From positions 44,902,555 to 44,966,554 of the forward strand of contig OX467083.1 of NCBI GenBank assembly GCA_950106755.1: a DNA stretch of 64,000 bases, in the 5' to 3' direction. The notes beneath the pieces are model-generated. The model saw nothing but the letters and a program-made list of their open reading frames with translations. It did no database searches and was not told the DNA's origin. This document shows, piece after piece, positions 13,320 to 26,063 of the stretch (the stretch's first letter is position 1; the number at the start of each line of letters is the position of its first letter). Made by a program: the position numbers and the translations under genes. Source of the stretch: Climacium dendroides. Taxonomy: Eukaryota; Streptophyta; Bryopsida; Hypnales; Climaciaceae.

Positions 13320-13575
13320 AGTGCCAGATTGCACGAGAATTTTTTTTTGAAAAGTTGGTTTAAAAAAAATGGCAACAAAGCATGAAGTATTTCGCCAGAA
13401 AACTTCAAATTAAATCGATCGATCTTCGATGAATTCGCAAGATTGTGGATGGAAACATAATTATGGACTTGTGATATGTGCCTCCTAATGTGTTCTATTC
13501 TCTACCCAATGTGTGAATGAATGTTGAAATTTGAAGCACCACTAGAACATCATTTTATATCACCACTCTGGCACT
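13320..13575 (+). repeat. Family B MITE-like repeat, copy 1
   Basis: The ends carry short inverted repeats (AGTGCCAGATTG at 13,320 and the complement of AAGTGCCAGAGTGG at 13,563-13,576). Interior landmarks GTGGATGGAAA and CAATGTGTGAATGAATG recur at 35.61-35.82 kb (inverted) and 52.59-52.78 kb (direct). No coding sequence is seen. Confidence 0.65.
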
Positions 13576-13799
13576 TCATAAAAAATGAAAAAAAAAATGA
13601 AAACCACCCCTGCCACACTCATAATTCTACCATATCTGTTCTGTATTTCCATCCAAAATTAAGTTCACCTATCATAACTGATGAACCTGTCAGTCTCAGT
13701 TCTCTGTTGAAAAGTAGTGACCAACTATTTTGGAACAAAAAATTTAAAAACAAACAAACAAACAAAACCCAACAACCCCCGCGTAAAAAAAATTAAAAA

Positions 13800-14640
13800 A
13801 TAAAAAGCCCCCCCCCAAAAAAAGAAAATTTAAAACCCCCAAGAAACATAGTTCAAATTTGAATAGTTCTTTCATGGGTTTTGGGTTGCCGTGAGCTCTT
13901 TCTTTTCGAGTGAGTGACGACCAGGCGTGCGTCGGACGGATGGATGGACGGACGGTCGGTCGGTCGGTCAGTTGGTCCACCCCAAGAGATGAAAAAGGGC
14001 AGGTCATGGAAAGAGGCTCCGGTCAAGTCTTGCCGCAAGTCAAGTTCATGTCTGCAACAGAAAAAAAAAGCTCCACAGCGCAAGTCAAAGTGCTTTGACA
14101 ACAGAAAAACATTAATCTCGGGGGACTGGAGAACCCGGAGGGAGGCAGATAACATTAATCTCGGGGGACCGAAGAAAAGGGGGGGGGGGCACGGGAGGGA
14201 GGGCCCCGTTTGCGTCGTCACCAAGTGTTGGAGATGGGTCACTTATTATTATTACAATGGGGCTACGAGCGAGAGTAAGTGAGCTTCCGCGACAACGAAC
14301 ATGGGCTTGTCACTTCATGGCACATTTTTCCGCGACAAATGGACAACGCGGCAAATGGACGACTGGATGGATGGACCCCATGTGGTCCAAATGCCATTTG
14401 TACGCCATTTTGTATGCCATTTTGTATGCCATTTGTACGCCATTTGTGCGGTTTTGGATATGGACTTGTGGAAGCGAAAAAAACAAAAACAAAGAAGGTC
14501 ATTGGTAAGTTTGTTACCAAATTGTGGGTATAGGATATACTCCGTATTTTTTTTCCGACGGGGAGAACGCAACGCGTGGTGGTTAGGGCTCTTTTGGGGT
14601 GTAAAAGATGTCTTCCCCGCAAATTTAGGGTAGACTTAAT
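13800..14640. other. GC-rich island with short tandem repeats
   Basis: Composition rises well above that of the flanks. A degenerate GGAC/GGTC tetranucleotide run lies at about 13,930-13,972. A four- to five-fold repeat of GCCATTTTGTAT or GCCATTTGTACG lies at about 14,389-14,450. A direct repeat CATTAATCTCGGGGGAC occurs at 14,110 and 14,153. Several overlapping open frames exist on both strands, but they encode low-complexity Trp/Asp/Gly-rich or Lys/Trp-rich strings caused by the repeats, so I do not call a gene. Confidence 0.55.
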
Positions 14641-14740
14641 ATTTCTCTTGTCGAAGATTTAGATTGAATTGGAAGTCTTTTGGTAAATCTTTGTGGCATT
14701 GTAGATGGAATGATTCCACGTGATGCATCATTGTAAACGG

Positions 14741-15006
14741 AAATTGATCGATCTAATATTTTAAGAATATTATTTACTTAATAGCCTAACTCCTCATTAG
14801 GTGTATCCATTTCTAAATGGAAATTGATCCGATCCAATATTTCAAGAATATTATTTACTTAATAACCTAACTCCTCATTAGGTGGATGCATGGATGTATC
14901 CATTTCTAAACAGAAATTGATCCGATCCAATACATCAAGAATATTATTTACTTAATAGCCTAACTCCTCATTAGGTGGATGCATGGATGTATCCATTTCT
15001 AATGGT
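14741..15006 (+). repeat. Tandem repeat, three units of 80-93 bp
   Basis: The units start at 14,741, 14,821 and 14,914, each with AAATTGATC. They share AAGAATATTATTTACTTAAT and TAACTCCTCATTAGGTG. The second and third units (93 bp) contain a 13-bp addition (GGATGCATGGATG type) that the first lacks. Confidence 0.9.
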
Positions 15007-15260
15007 GTATGGTAGAACTACCCATTTTCAACTAGTGATCCATATCCAATTTACAGGGTGCAACTATTTCCAACTAACAAGGCCGAAACAAATTTCGACA
15101 CAAAGCTTGGGATGTGATTTTTTCTCCTTTTCAAGATTGGAATTGATAAGGTCATGACACATGTTCTGATGTAGCGAGCAAGAAAGTAGGAATTAGCGAG
15201 TGGGAAAGTTGAGGGGAAAGTAGTTCTTGAATGATTGGAATTAGAAGGATCTATACATCG
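15007..15260 (+). repeat. Family C dispersed repeat, copy 1
   Basis: The segment from about 15,070 (TTTCCAACTAACAAGG) to about 15,250 (AGTAGTTCTTGAATGATTGG) is shared with 38,085-38,225 in direct orientation and with 33,905-34,100 in reverse complement. Its landmark is TTTTTCAAG ... GGTCATGACACAT. Confidence 0.65.
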
Positions 15261-16374
15261 GGTAAGGATTTAGGCCAACTTTGAAGATGGTTCTTGGTTG
15301 GAATTTTCTTTCATAGATTTTAAAGATTAAAATAAATCTTTAGCCTTGTAAGGACTACGCAACCAAATAATGGTTGATGGATGACTTTTTAGGTTTATGT
15401 AGAGATGAAGAATGCACCTATTGGTTCAAAAATTAGATCAATTTTGGTAAGGTACCTTGGTGAGAGGTCTTGTCATTTTAGGGTTAACAGTATTCCACTC
15501 ATTGGCAAGGCCATTCAAATGCTAGTGAAGGGAGAAAAAATTAATGTTTGTTCAATATTACGAGGCAATGATAGTTAACCAAATGAAAATGTCCACTTTA
15601 GTGCTTTGAAATTTGACTATTAATGATGTCATCTTCTTCTACAAGAAAGATTTGACACGTAGTAATGCTTGATCAAAGTGAATTATTATTTGAGAGAGGA
15701 TTTGGATAATTTTTGAGGAATGATTATGCAAATTTATGAAATGTAATTCACTTATTTTTTAATTTAAACCACTATTTTTTAGTACTATAATGTGCATATA
15801 GGATGCCTTCAATAAAACAAGATGTTTTGAAATGATGAGTGTGTATTCAATTTGTTTAAACTATACACAATTTCATACCTAGGGATTGGAAATTTGAATT
15901 CTATTTCAATATAAAGAAAACAATTAAAGTAATTAAAATAACATGAAAAATATTACAAGACTTTTGTGAATTCTCAATCACAAGTATATTATCTAAAGCC
16001 TTTTTAGTTTAGATTTTAACCTTTGTAATTAGTGGTATTTGAGCAAATGTCCTTGACTCATTTCAATGATCTTTTGTCATTGTAGGACCTCTTTCAAGGA
16101 AGAAAGTTTAGGGATTATGTACCTTTTTGATCTTTGGTGAGGAAATTATGCCGAAACTTGCAAATGGATAGATTGAGGGATGATGAATGATTTCCAATGA
16201 ATTCTAATGAGTAGGTGTTTGGCATCTCGTGACCTTGATTTCAATTTTTAAGGCAACCGTCCATGTGTTCTATATTCTCAACCGTCTTGGTTCATAGTGA
16301 TTTGAGCTATGATGTATATGTATGTAAGGTGGTTTGGTCTTAAAGCGGCCTTTTTAAGAGTTGGTTGCATTTTG

Positions 16375-16620
16375 AGGGATGCTAAATTCCTTGAAACAAT
16401 TTTCAATAAATATTTGTAGGAAGAAAATGGAATTGGCATCAAAACCAAGTTGTTTCATATTTTTTACACCTTTAAGGAATTAGTTACAAATTTTTGAAGT
16501 TGAAATGTAGGGGTCACTAAAAGTGACTACTTCTTGAAATGTACACTATAATACATTGAAGAAAGCAAAATTTACCTCTATGTTAGTAGTCACTATTAGA
16601 ATAAGGTCACTTTTAGAGCA
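16375..16620 (-). repeat. Family A repeat, diverged inverted copy
   Basis: Landmarks TTTCAATAAATATTTG, GGAATTGGCATC, TTGTTTCATATTTTTTA and GAAATGTACACTAT appear in the same order as in the reverse complement of the 8.6-8.9 kb copy. The terminal hairpin is degraded. Confidence 0.6.
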
Positions 16621-17464
16621 CCCTAAATCACTCTATTTGTGAAATTGAATCTTTACTTCATACCTATATTGACCTCAAATGATTTGTCTAAGCTTGGAGT
16701 TAAGGCCAATTTGTAATCTTGAAATCTAAGTAGTGAAGGACATAGGTCAATCTTGTCCATTTTCATCTCTTAAATACTAGAATTATTTCCAAACATGTGA
16801 AGATGTATATTATAAAGTGCAATTTAGAAAAATAATTTAACTATGACTTTAAATAAAAAATCATAAATTGGGACTTGTAAAGTATATTTGTATAACTTAG
16901 ATCTATCATTGTATGGTGGTTGGAAATATGTCTTTGTATATTTTGTTGAATTTGCTTGGGAAAGTACAAAGACTTATTTCTGGCCATTCTACTAATCAAT
17001 GTTTACCAATAAATTAGAAACAACTAGTTAAAAATTCCTTTGTAATTGATAATAGATTGAATCAACGTTTTTTTTCCATTTAGAGCAAGGTGCCTTTTTT
17101 TCTCTACAGACTAAACATGGACAAGTCATGTGGCTACTCTTTTATTGAAGTTATTGTTTATTTCTAGAAGTCACTTTCTTTACAATATGATTTTTTCATT
17201 CAATTTGATAACACTAGCTAGCCAACAACTTTTGAAATTTGGGAATCAAACATAGTGGTGGATTCAAGTATGGTGGAAATTAGGCTTTCTAAGGTTCACT
17301 TTGGAATTGCTTTAGGCTTCATTATTTATGTTGTTACAAATTTTGGAAATTTTTTGGTTATTCAATCCAAACATCTATTACAATAATGGCAATTTTATTC
17401 AATGGAAAAAGAAAACAAATGGGCAACAAAAAAAATTTAGAGTCAAAAATAAAATTTAAACAAT

Positions 17465-17705
17465 TGCAATATGCTCCTAGTACACATCACTCATCAACTA
17501 ACTCAATAGACTTGCAAAGCAAACACAAGTACTCCGATGCTTGATTTAGTATAATGATACGAAAGCATGTCAATCCTTTTGATGTGTAAAACAAACAAGT
17601 AAAATAATAGATAACAAAGCTCCTAGTGCACATGTACAACAATTAATAAAGTAGACCTTCAAAACAAATACAAGTGCTCTAATGCTTGATTTAATAGAAT
17701 ACTAC
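17465..17705 (+). repeat. Direct repeat, two ~95-bp copies
   Basis: Copies at about 17,470-17,565 and about 17,618-17,705 share CTCCTAGTRCACAT, CAAARCAAAYACAAGT and AATGCTTGATTTA. Confidence 0.65.
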
Positions 17706-20640
17706 AATGATGGTTAACAACATTAGTACAATGTAGCTACAAGCATTGACAAACCAACAAAGTTCCTTCATATAGCACTAAGTTCCTCGACAAACCATCT
17801 CCCTTGAACTTCATTACTATCATCACTCTTGACTTGCAACCAACACACTTCTCTTCTTCAATGCCTAAATTGGTAGAAGAAATATAGACTAAAAATTTGA
17901 AATTGCCTTGGAAAGTGCTCACAATAAATTGAAAGTTCAACAATGAATAGACAAAAAACAAGAGCAACTATACAATAATTCAAGGACTTGAGATCTCTAT
18001 CTATTCAAACATGACCACATAACAAATGAAAAATGAAAATTGCGTTCTATGAAGCAAGAACGTGCAAATTGAACTGACGATTTGAACATTCCCTCAAACT
18101 TGAACCTAATTGGAAATACAAAATTTGCCACATATTTGTTTAGTTAATAACTCACAGTTTTGCAATCCTACACTACCTTCTTGATCTAATCCTAAGTATC
18201 ATGCTATCAATTTGTAACACTACCGCTTGTATGACAATATCCACTTTTTGAAACAATCATTGTATGGAATTTTTTTTAGATTGTATACATTTTGAGTGTG
18301 CATGCCTACAACCAAGCCAAGGTGGTGATCAAACTTGATATGCAATTGATTTTTTAAAAACAACAAAGCAAAGATGATCTTCTCATCTTCTACATTGCCC
18401 AAGACATGGACCATCACAATATGAGCAAGTTTAATGTACTTCTAAAGTTCTTACCAACTGAGGTGTTTGTATTCAAGGTCCTCTACAACTTTGTCAATGG
18501 GTTTAATAATAGAAGGCAACTCTGTGGCAGTATGCACATTGGTAATCATGGCTATCTTGAACAAGGGATGCATTTACTCGATCAAGGAGGAACTTGTGAA
18601 GCATGGCAAGAACAAATCTTTTCTTTTCATTTTCACCAATCCACTTTTATTCTCCATAGAAGTTTTTGGTGATGTCTAGGTGCTTGTAGAAATTTGTAGA
18701 ATAGTCACCTTGTAGCCAATATTGAGGTAGACGTTATCCAACACATTTATGAGACTATGATCCAAAAATCTATTCTTCATTTCATCCATAAGCTTATGTA
18801 TAGCATCTACACATACACACCCCTGCAGTCACAATTAAATCCATGAACATTGACAACCATTAGAAAAGCATTGAAAGCCAAACATGTATTGACAAATCTA
18901 TGACCAACAACCATACAAACTTGAATTCAAATAGCAAGACCACAATTCAAAATGCAAGTAATGCAGCTAACCTTTATAATCAATTTATACAAAAGAATCA
19001 ATGGTAGTATATCACTCTCATTGCACCATGGCACTGTCATGCATTGCGTCAAGGACATTTTAAAAAGTTCTAGATATATTGATAGTATTCTAGTAACTTT
19101 TAGGAACTTCCATAGTCTTCTAAAAGAACCTCCTAGATGGTAGTATATATAGAGCCTATTGAGACTAAGACAATCCTTAGTCTCAACAATATATTCCTTG
19201 AATTTTAACACTTGGATTTAACTCAAGTATTGTACTTCTTAAACTTTAATATCAAGTCTTGTTATCCAAAACTCGTCTTGCCTTGTTTTGTATCTCTTGC
19301 TTTCATTACACATTGTATAGAAAGTCTCCTCATCCATCACAAATATTAGGGTCTAACATAACAAATTTAGATTTGCATCCTACTTCATTAAATTTCTCTC
19401 ATATGGGCACAAAAGAATATGGTTGTATGCGTAGAACTTGTATTTGTGAAATGTTTATAGTTTTCATTTAAAAAAAATTTCCCATGATTTTTCTTTTAAG
19501 GGCTACCATCTTCTTAAGGGTGTATAAATTGGTCATATTTTTTATATTTTAAATATTACTTTTCTAATTTCAAGTACTCTTAGAAAAAATATGAAATATA
19601 TGAAAATGCTTCAAAATCAATAAGTGTTTCTTCCAATTACCCAAGTAAGTCTTTTTTTGAAATATTGTAGTTATATTTCACCTCAATTGTAATAATTTTG
19701 ATATATAATACTATCAAATTGATATATTAAATTTATACATATATAAAATCTTAAATATTATTGAACTTAAAAGAAAAATGAAATGATATATTTTTTCCTA
19801 CAGAAAATTGGTGTTACTAAATCCCCCATACTTCTACTAATGTTTAGGGAGTTAAATAGACTCATTGTGTTCAATTTTATATCTAAAGTATTAGCAAACG
19901 CAATGCTTATAGCAATGTAAATTTTTTTTTGTTTAATAATCTATCCCCCCAAAATTATGGAGAATTTTTTGTTGAATTTTTTTATATATATTTTCAACTT
20001 ATTTTGTCATCATATACTTCTTTAATGCAAGTTATAGGACATTCACTAGTTTCAATTAAAATTTTGAAAGATATAACTTCAAAATCTAGAAAGAATTAAA
20101 AAAAGACTTATTTTTCTAAATTTGAACATTGAGAGCTTATAATTGGTGAGTTTAGTTACTTTGAAACTTTAGGATACAAAATCTTTAACTTGCAAAGGTT
20201 CAAAATCTTGATTTAGTTTTTTTTTTAGGAAATCAAAGAAGTTTCCATAGTTTCAAATTTTACTGTAATTCCTCAAACTATTTTTGAAGGTAAGGGTTGA
20301 AAAATACATTGCAAAAAGGTATTAGTTTTGTATACTATGTATTACCTTTGTGGTTATGCAATTGTTATCTCATTTGATGTCATAAAGAAGAAGTGATAGA
20401 ATTAGAATACACTAATTCCAACAATAAAATTATTCTAGCAAGCCAATAGACCCCTAAAGGATTGTTTTTTTTGAATTTTTTTGAAAATTAAGTTGAAAAT
20501 TAAATCTAGTACATTTTTTTTTTCCCATAAAGACGTTTTATATAAATACTCAAAAACAATCTTACTATATTTACATTGAGCATTTAGAGGTTAAGCAAAT
20601 AATCCATAAGGTGGTTTGCCAACATTGGCTCAATGAAAAC

Positions 20641-20938
20641 AAGCTCTAACGAAGCCTCTTTTGGATGATAAATGGACACCGTCTACCATGATAACATCAT
20701 CCTTCTGAAAAGGAAAGGCAAAGTCGCAAAAGCTGAACGAAGCCAACTTAAAGCAAAAGGCGAGCCGCAAAAGCCGAAACAACACAATAAAAGCAAAAGT
20801 AAATGAAACGTGCTGTATCATAGGGTTCCAAGGACGAAGCTCCCCTGTTCCATCGCATTTCCTTCTCCACTCCAGACCAGCGCATTGCAGCTCCTGTTGC
20901 AGCAGATCATTTGATTTCCAACAGCCAACTCAATCTAG
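20641..20938 (+). promoter_or_regulatory. Probable RPN13 promoter and first untranslated exon
   Basis: Just upstream of a good donor at 20,939 the composition shifts to a CT- and GC-richer leader (about 20,840-20,938). The coding start is a kilobase further on, so transcription probably begins here and the first exon is non-coding. The exact start site cannot be read from the sequence. Confidence 0.45.
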
Positions 20939-21939
20939 GTATGTCCCGTAGCTGTCACTTCCTTCACATCCCCTTCGCATTTTCATCTTTAAGAAAAAAA
21001 AATTGTGTTCCTTACGCTTTTGTGTTTCTTTCTTGGGGCTTTCTTTCTTAACCCCTGATGCCCGCTAGGGTTTAGAATGAAATGGCTCCCGAAAGGATTA
21101 CTGGCGGTTAATTGTCCTTAGTGCGTTGTACTTGGATCAATCGCAATTTATTTCTCTCTCTGCAACTCCCTCGGTTTGAGAATCTGAATTATGGTCCAGT
21201 TGTGGACTTACGGTTTTCGTGGTTGATTGCTTGATCTGGTTCCGGACTTTCTGATTCTTTGATTTTTGATTTAATGTCTTTTCTGATTTTCTGTGGAGTT
21301 TTGGTGTTTTTTCGTTTTTTAGGGTGTTTCTGAGTTAAGTTAATTTTTTTTTTTTTTTTTTTTTTTCCCGATAGGTGAATGAGATGCTTTCCGAGTGTAA
21401 TGTGAAGAGATTGGAGTTGTGAGACCTCTTGTTGTTTTTGGACCCTGCCTAATTCAACACTTCAAATATGAGCATGCATGAATGTTGAAATATGGCTTGG
21501 TAAACTGTCAGTGGAAGAAGCACTGAACTGGTGCCGTTCTTTGAATCCGGCATTCTGTGTATTGTTTGCAACACGTGCTGTGATTAACTTAAGGGCGATT
21601 CTACCATCAATTGCTGTACTCAGATGAACTTTGGAAATGACTATCTCTTCAGTTCAGGGCAGAAGTTCTCTGCTTCCAATTCCGCGTGCTCTCTCTCTCT
21701 CTTCTATTTGCGAAGAAAAACATGCTCTTGCTTTATGCGTTTCCAGTCAGCTTTTTGCTTAATTATTTTTGTCGGTGGTCATACCTTACTGTGGAGAGTT
21801 TCAATGATCGTCATCAGTTGAGTGATTGCAGCAAGGTTTCATTTCCCCTGATTCCAATCATGTGTTGTGTGGCATTGAATCTGACCTCCCGATCTTTGAT
21901 TAGGGTTTTAAAATCGCTCTGGGCGAAGTGGTTAATCAG
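20939..21939 (+). other. Probable 5'-UTR intron of RPN13
   Basis: A donor AG|GTATGT at 20,939 and an acceptor TTAATCAG at 21,939 bracket about 1 kb that ends seven bases before the RPN13 start codon. The interval contains a long T run (about 21,342-21,366) and no convincing coding frame. Leader introns of this size are common in plant housekeeping genes. This is inferred from splice consensus only. Confidence 0.55.
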
Positions 21940-21946
21940 CTAAGCT

Positions 21947-24900
21947 ATGGGGCTCCCACCACCCGCCGTCTCGCCTGTGCCAGTGCCTCCTGACCAGGTA
22001 CTCTTCAAGACTGAAGATTTCCTTCTTTGCTTAACGACTTTGAATCTTCTTTGGCTGTATCACGAGTATCGAGGTTTGAGATTGTTGCTTATACGGCATC
22101 TACATAAGTGTGCGAGAATCAGCTTGGTTTGACTTTATCATGCATAAACTTTTAACCTGATTTTGATGTTTCTTTGAGCTGGGGGTTTAAGTTGGACCTA
22201 TCAAGTGTCTCAAGGCATAATCTCACTCATTTCGACTATGTTGTGGTTCTCAACTTTTAATTACATGAGTGTTGGAACTGTCGTACAGGATATACTGCTT
22301 GAAATTCGAGCTGGAAAAATGATTGCCAGCGGAACTCGTGTCACGCCAGATCCAAGAAAAGGTCTAATCAGGCTTGTGAAGGTGGGTTACTTCACATCTG
22401 AAGTTTTCATAGTGACTAGAATTTCGAGTTTAGCATTTAGCGCCTAATCCTCTTTTTCGAGGTCTACCAGCTGGGTGTGGGCTCGTACTACTTTCTTCAA
22501 CAGGAATTTAGTTACCTTAATTTGAATACGTATGCCCACGTTTGAAGTCGCGGCTGTCGCTATGAAATATCGAATAGCTGATAGCAAGACATGTGACTTA
22601 AAATAATTTTATTCGCGCTGTTGCAATCGATGATAATAGTTTTGTTGTTTGATGCGTGTTATGCAGGCTGAGGATACGCTGTTGCATTTTCAATGGTGGG
22701 ATAGAACCACGTGCACATTGGAAGATGTATCCTTCATGTTATGCATTAAAGTTGCTGTTTTAAAATGCCATTCAGTGATTCGCATTATGAGCTGTAATTA
22801 GGAGAATTTACTTGTGCTATTTGGGGTTTAATAATCTCAGTCAGCAGTCAACAAGGTTTATGAAGTTGCAGTCGCGAGCTGAGATCTAGGTTTAATACGA
22901 TCCTCCTTGAGTTCACGTACCATTCCTCTCCATGTAGCATTCCTTTACTATGAGCTTACAGGACCAAATTGTTTTTCCAGAAGAAGCCACTTTTGAAAAG
23001 GTATAGAAACTTTTGGTTCTGTTATGTATTTGATTATGTCATGAGTCAATGGACGTTTTTACAATAGGAAGGTTATTGAAATCTTGTCCATAACAGCTTG
23101 TGGAGTGCAACAATTAAGACAGTTTTTGGTGTTGGTCAGGTTGGTCAGTCTTCTGGGCGGGTTTACTTGCTGAAGTTTAAGCATGATGACCGCAAGTCGT
23201 TCTTCTGGATGCAGGTGTGTATACTTCCTTGATTAGCACACATGCTAGAAATTGGTCATCACAGTTAGAGTTGGTTGAATCATTGTACCTTGAATATCAT
23301 CCACTACCACTATTTTGTGCGATGTTAAAAAGGACAGAAGAGGTCTCTGAGGATTTCTTTTGAATCCGACGTACTTATCTGCTACCTTCCGTGCATTGGA
23401 TTATAGTTCTCGTTTGTAATGTTATCGGTTCCGTGTCAGGTCATTATTGATACTTGGCTTTTATTGGTTACATATCTATTCTGTAGTCCAAGTGTTACAC
23501 ACTCAGATGGGTTGGGAAATCAGCCTGAAGCAGTAGTTGTTCAGAAGTGAGGGATTGAAAGACGAGTTAATGAGCGCACTGCCGGACGTGTTCGTTTCCT
23601 TTGGTTCAGATGTATTATTTAAGTAAATGAAATAAGTTATTTTTTGCTTCTCTCGTGCTCATTCCGTTTCACTTGTCTCTGTATATGATGAAGATTTGAA
23701 GATGTAAATGCTGGTATTCAAGGTTATTATTATCTGTTCATTTGCAGGAAGCAGATAAAGGCATGGATGCTGATATTTGCAATGTTGTGATGCATCTCCT
23801 CAATCATCCATTAGGTGAGTATTGATCAGAATTAGTGAAAATCAGCTCAGATTGCGTATCACTTCCAGAGTGCTGTACTGACAGTGAGTTTGATGCTTGA
23901 TGTTCAGAATCAGATGGCGAAGATGAATTGGAGGATTCTCCGCAGCCTCTATCAGAGAACTCAGACGCGATGGCTGGCGACTTGTTTGAAGCAACGGCAA
24001 CTTCAAGGTACTCCCTATGGATTTTACCAATGGTTTGACATCTTTGTTTTCACGTGAAAGTCTGTATGACACGTCTAGTTTTTATGTTAGTGCTTTTGAA
24101 ATTTTCTTGGAAAGTTATAGTCGCTGATGCCCCAAATGTCCGCTTGTTTAGGGACTTAGCTGGAGACTCTTCGCCCTTGGCAAGTGTCGTTCCGGGAGCC
24201 ACTAGTTCTGGGGTCGTGCAGTTGGCAGACCTTCAACGGATACTCACAGGACTTGGTCAACCCTCTGGTGCTGATCTAATTCTATTCAATTCAATTCATG
24301 CCTCGATAGTTTTTAGTAGTTTTATTCTGTCTCCAGATTGAGAACTTTTTTAATGTCTTCTATAATTTAACGTCATTCATTATGATACAAGCAATAGAGG
24401 ATTCTCACTAACGAATTTTCAACTGATTGTCACTCAGATTATCCACTTACTATCATGTGCGTGTGTGGTTGCTATGCAGAAGCAAATTTAGCAATGGCAA
24501 GAGACACAGGTGCGCTGTCCGCCCTTCACGTTTTACGTGGATAGCTTTGGTGATCTAAAAGACTTGAGCAGAGCCTCTCTTTCTTGATTTGTTGTATTCC
24601 TTTACACATGAGCTGAGGGGTACATGCTTGCAGAAAGAGAGTGAGTTATAAATTTTTTTGATACCAATTGTGGTAGTTGGGATTATTGTCATGTAATTCG
24701 CCTATCACTGGGAGCCTATCTTGCAGTTATGTCTCAATGGCTTGTCTGTATCCATTATCGCTTTCTAGAACTGGTATAAGGCTAATGGTAACAATTTCAG
24801 AAAGTGAAGGCTAGCAGCGAAGTTGTAACGTAGTTTGATATGCCCCGGGCTATCAGATAATGTTGTCAATAGTCATCTTATGCTCAGGTTTTGCTGGCTG

Positions 24901-26063
24901 AAAGTTCGGTTAGAATATTTTAAGTTATTGGCTGGACTAGTTTGCAATTCTTCTGATGGAAAGTGATGCTTTCAGGTCCTGGCTTTTCAGAACTCCTTAG
25001 ACCCGACATTGTGGGGCCGTTGTTAGACGACTTGCAACTTGAAGAGCGACTCGCTCCTTACTTGCCTGAGGTGCATGTTTTCCCACTCCTGCCACTAAGG
25101 TTATCTTTGATGCCACGCAGTTTTGTGCACATCTTGGCTGGAGAGGCATCTGCGTGTCTGTTTCTTGGTGTGGTCCTCTTTGATATTTGACATTTGACTG
25201 TGCAGGGAGTTCGAACAAAGCAAGCTATTGCGGAGTTGATGCAAAGCCCACAGTTCCATCAACAACTTGATGCATTCACTCAGGTTTGTGCTTTAATTTA
25301 GATTTCTGTGTCGCTACATCATGTTCTCTCGTCAGAAAATTGGGTTATTGGGATATTCGTACTTGCTTCGGGTCAACCCCAATTTTGTTAGTAACGGTTG
25401 CAGTGTCCTATTTTGTTGCAGGTGATCCGAAGTGGTCAGATAGATCTATCTCAGTTTGGCATTGATTCCAGTCGATGTAAGTTCGTAATACCTACTTGTA
25501 TTCCCCAATAAGCACGGAGTTCTTATCAATTAGAGCCTGTTGTTGTTGCCTTGTTTTCCTTCACGTTCTAGCTTCCGTTATATAAGTTACTACACTGAAA
25601 TCATCATTTACAGTATTGAGGTGAGGCCACGCCAATGCTTAATCTTTATTTTTCAAAAATACTGTGCCTGTGTATGTATGTATGGAAAACTGTTTCACAA
25701 GGATGAAAAACTGCTCAAATTGATGAAAATGATTGAATAGCTGCATTTGCCCGCTGCATTTATGCACTCACTGTATATGGTGATTTCAGCGTAGAATCTG
25801 CATAGAAGCAAAGTGTAGAATCCTTCTCTAGAACTGATAGGGACGAGGTTGCCATAATCTGGTGACTGTGTTTGAAATCAATTTTCTTGAATGCATTGGA
25901 GTGGTGGTCTAGTCCGTAAAAGGATACAATACTTATTATTGTAGTGTGTGCAGATAACTACACGGTAGCTTCGTTTCTGGAAGCAATCGAAGATCAAGCT
26001 GCCTCTGGCTCAAATGAACAGGAACAAAGGCTGGATCAAGATGTGATGGAGGAAGGTCAATAG
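21947..26063 (+). CDS. RPN13: 26S proteasome ubiquitin receptor RPN13 (ADRM1-type)
   Basis: RPN13 is a ubiquitin receptor of the 19S regulatory particle. It docks through its Pru domain and binds a UCH37-type deubiquitinase through its C-terminal DEUBAD domain. I place 13 coding exons: 21,947-21,997; 22,289-22,381; 22,667-22,726; 22,962-23,000; 23,140-23,214; 23,748-23,814; 23,908-24,007; 24,152-24,255; 24,480-24,509; 24,976-25,070; 25,206-25,283; 25,422-25,476; 25,954-26,063. They join in frame to 318 residues, close to the roughly 300 of Arabidopsis. The Pru domain (about 18-125) shows [36 protein letters not shown] and KSFFWMQ. An acidic Ser-rich linker (about 128-165) follows, then the DEUBAD domain (about 205-300) with [11 protein letters not shown] and [12 protein letters not shown]. 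The start was chosen because only 16 residues precede the first Pru exon. The eighth donor (G|GTCAAC) is weak, so that border is the least certain. Confidence 0.95.

Larger units (their letters stand above)
15261..20640. other. AT-rich intergenic DNA, no gene seen
   Basis: There is no supported gene. The region holds a family A copy (16.38-16.62 kb) and a two-copy direct repeat (17.47-17.70 kb). The other open frames are short and AT-driven. Confidence 0.5.

Noticed and set aside
14263..14622. Overlapping open frames on both strands in the 14.3-14.6 kb island
   Set aside because: They owe their length to the GCCATTTTGTAT repeats and encode low-complexity text. No frame has family similarity.
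18220..18679. Several short frames on both strands around 18.2-18.7 kb
   Set aside because: They are mutually overlapping and short, with no family similarity. I saw no splice structure joining them.
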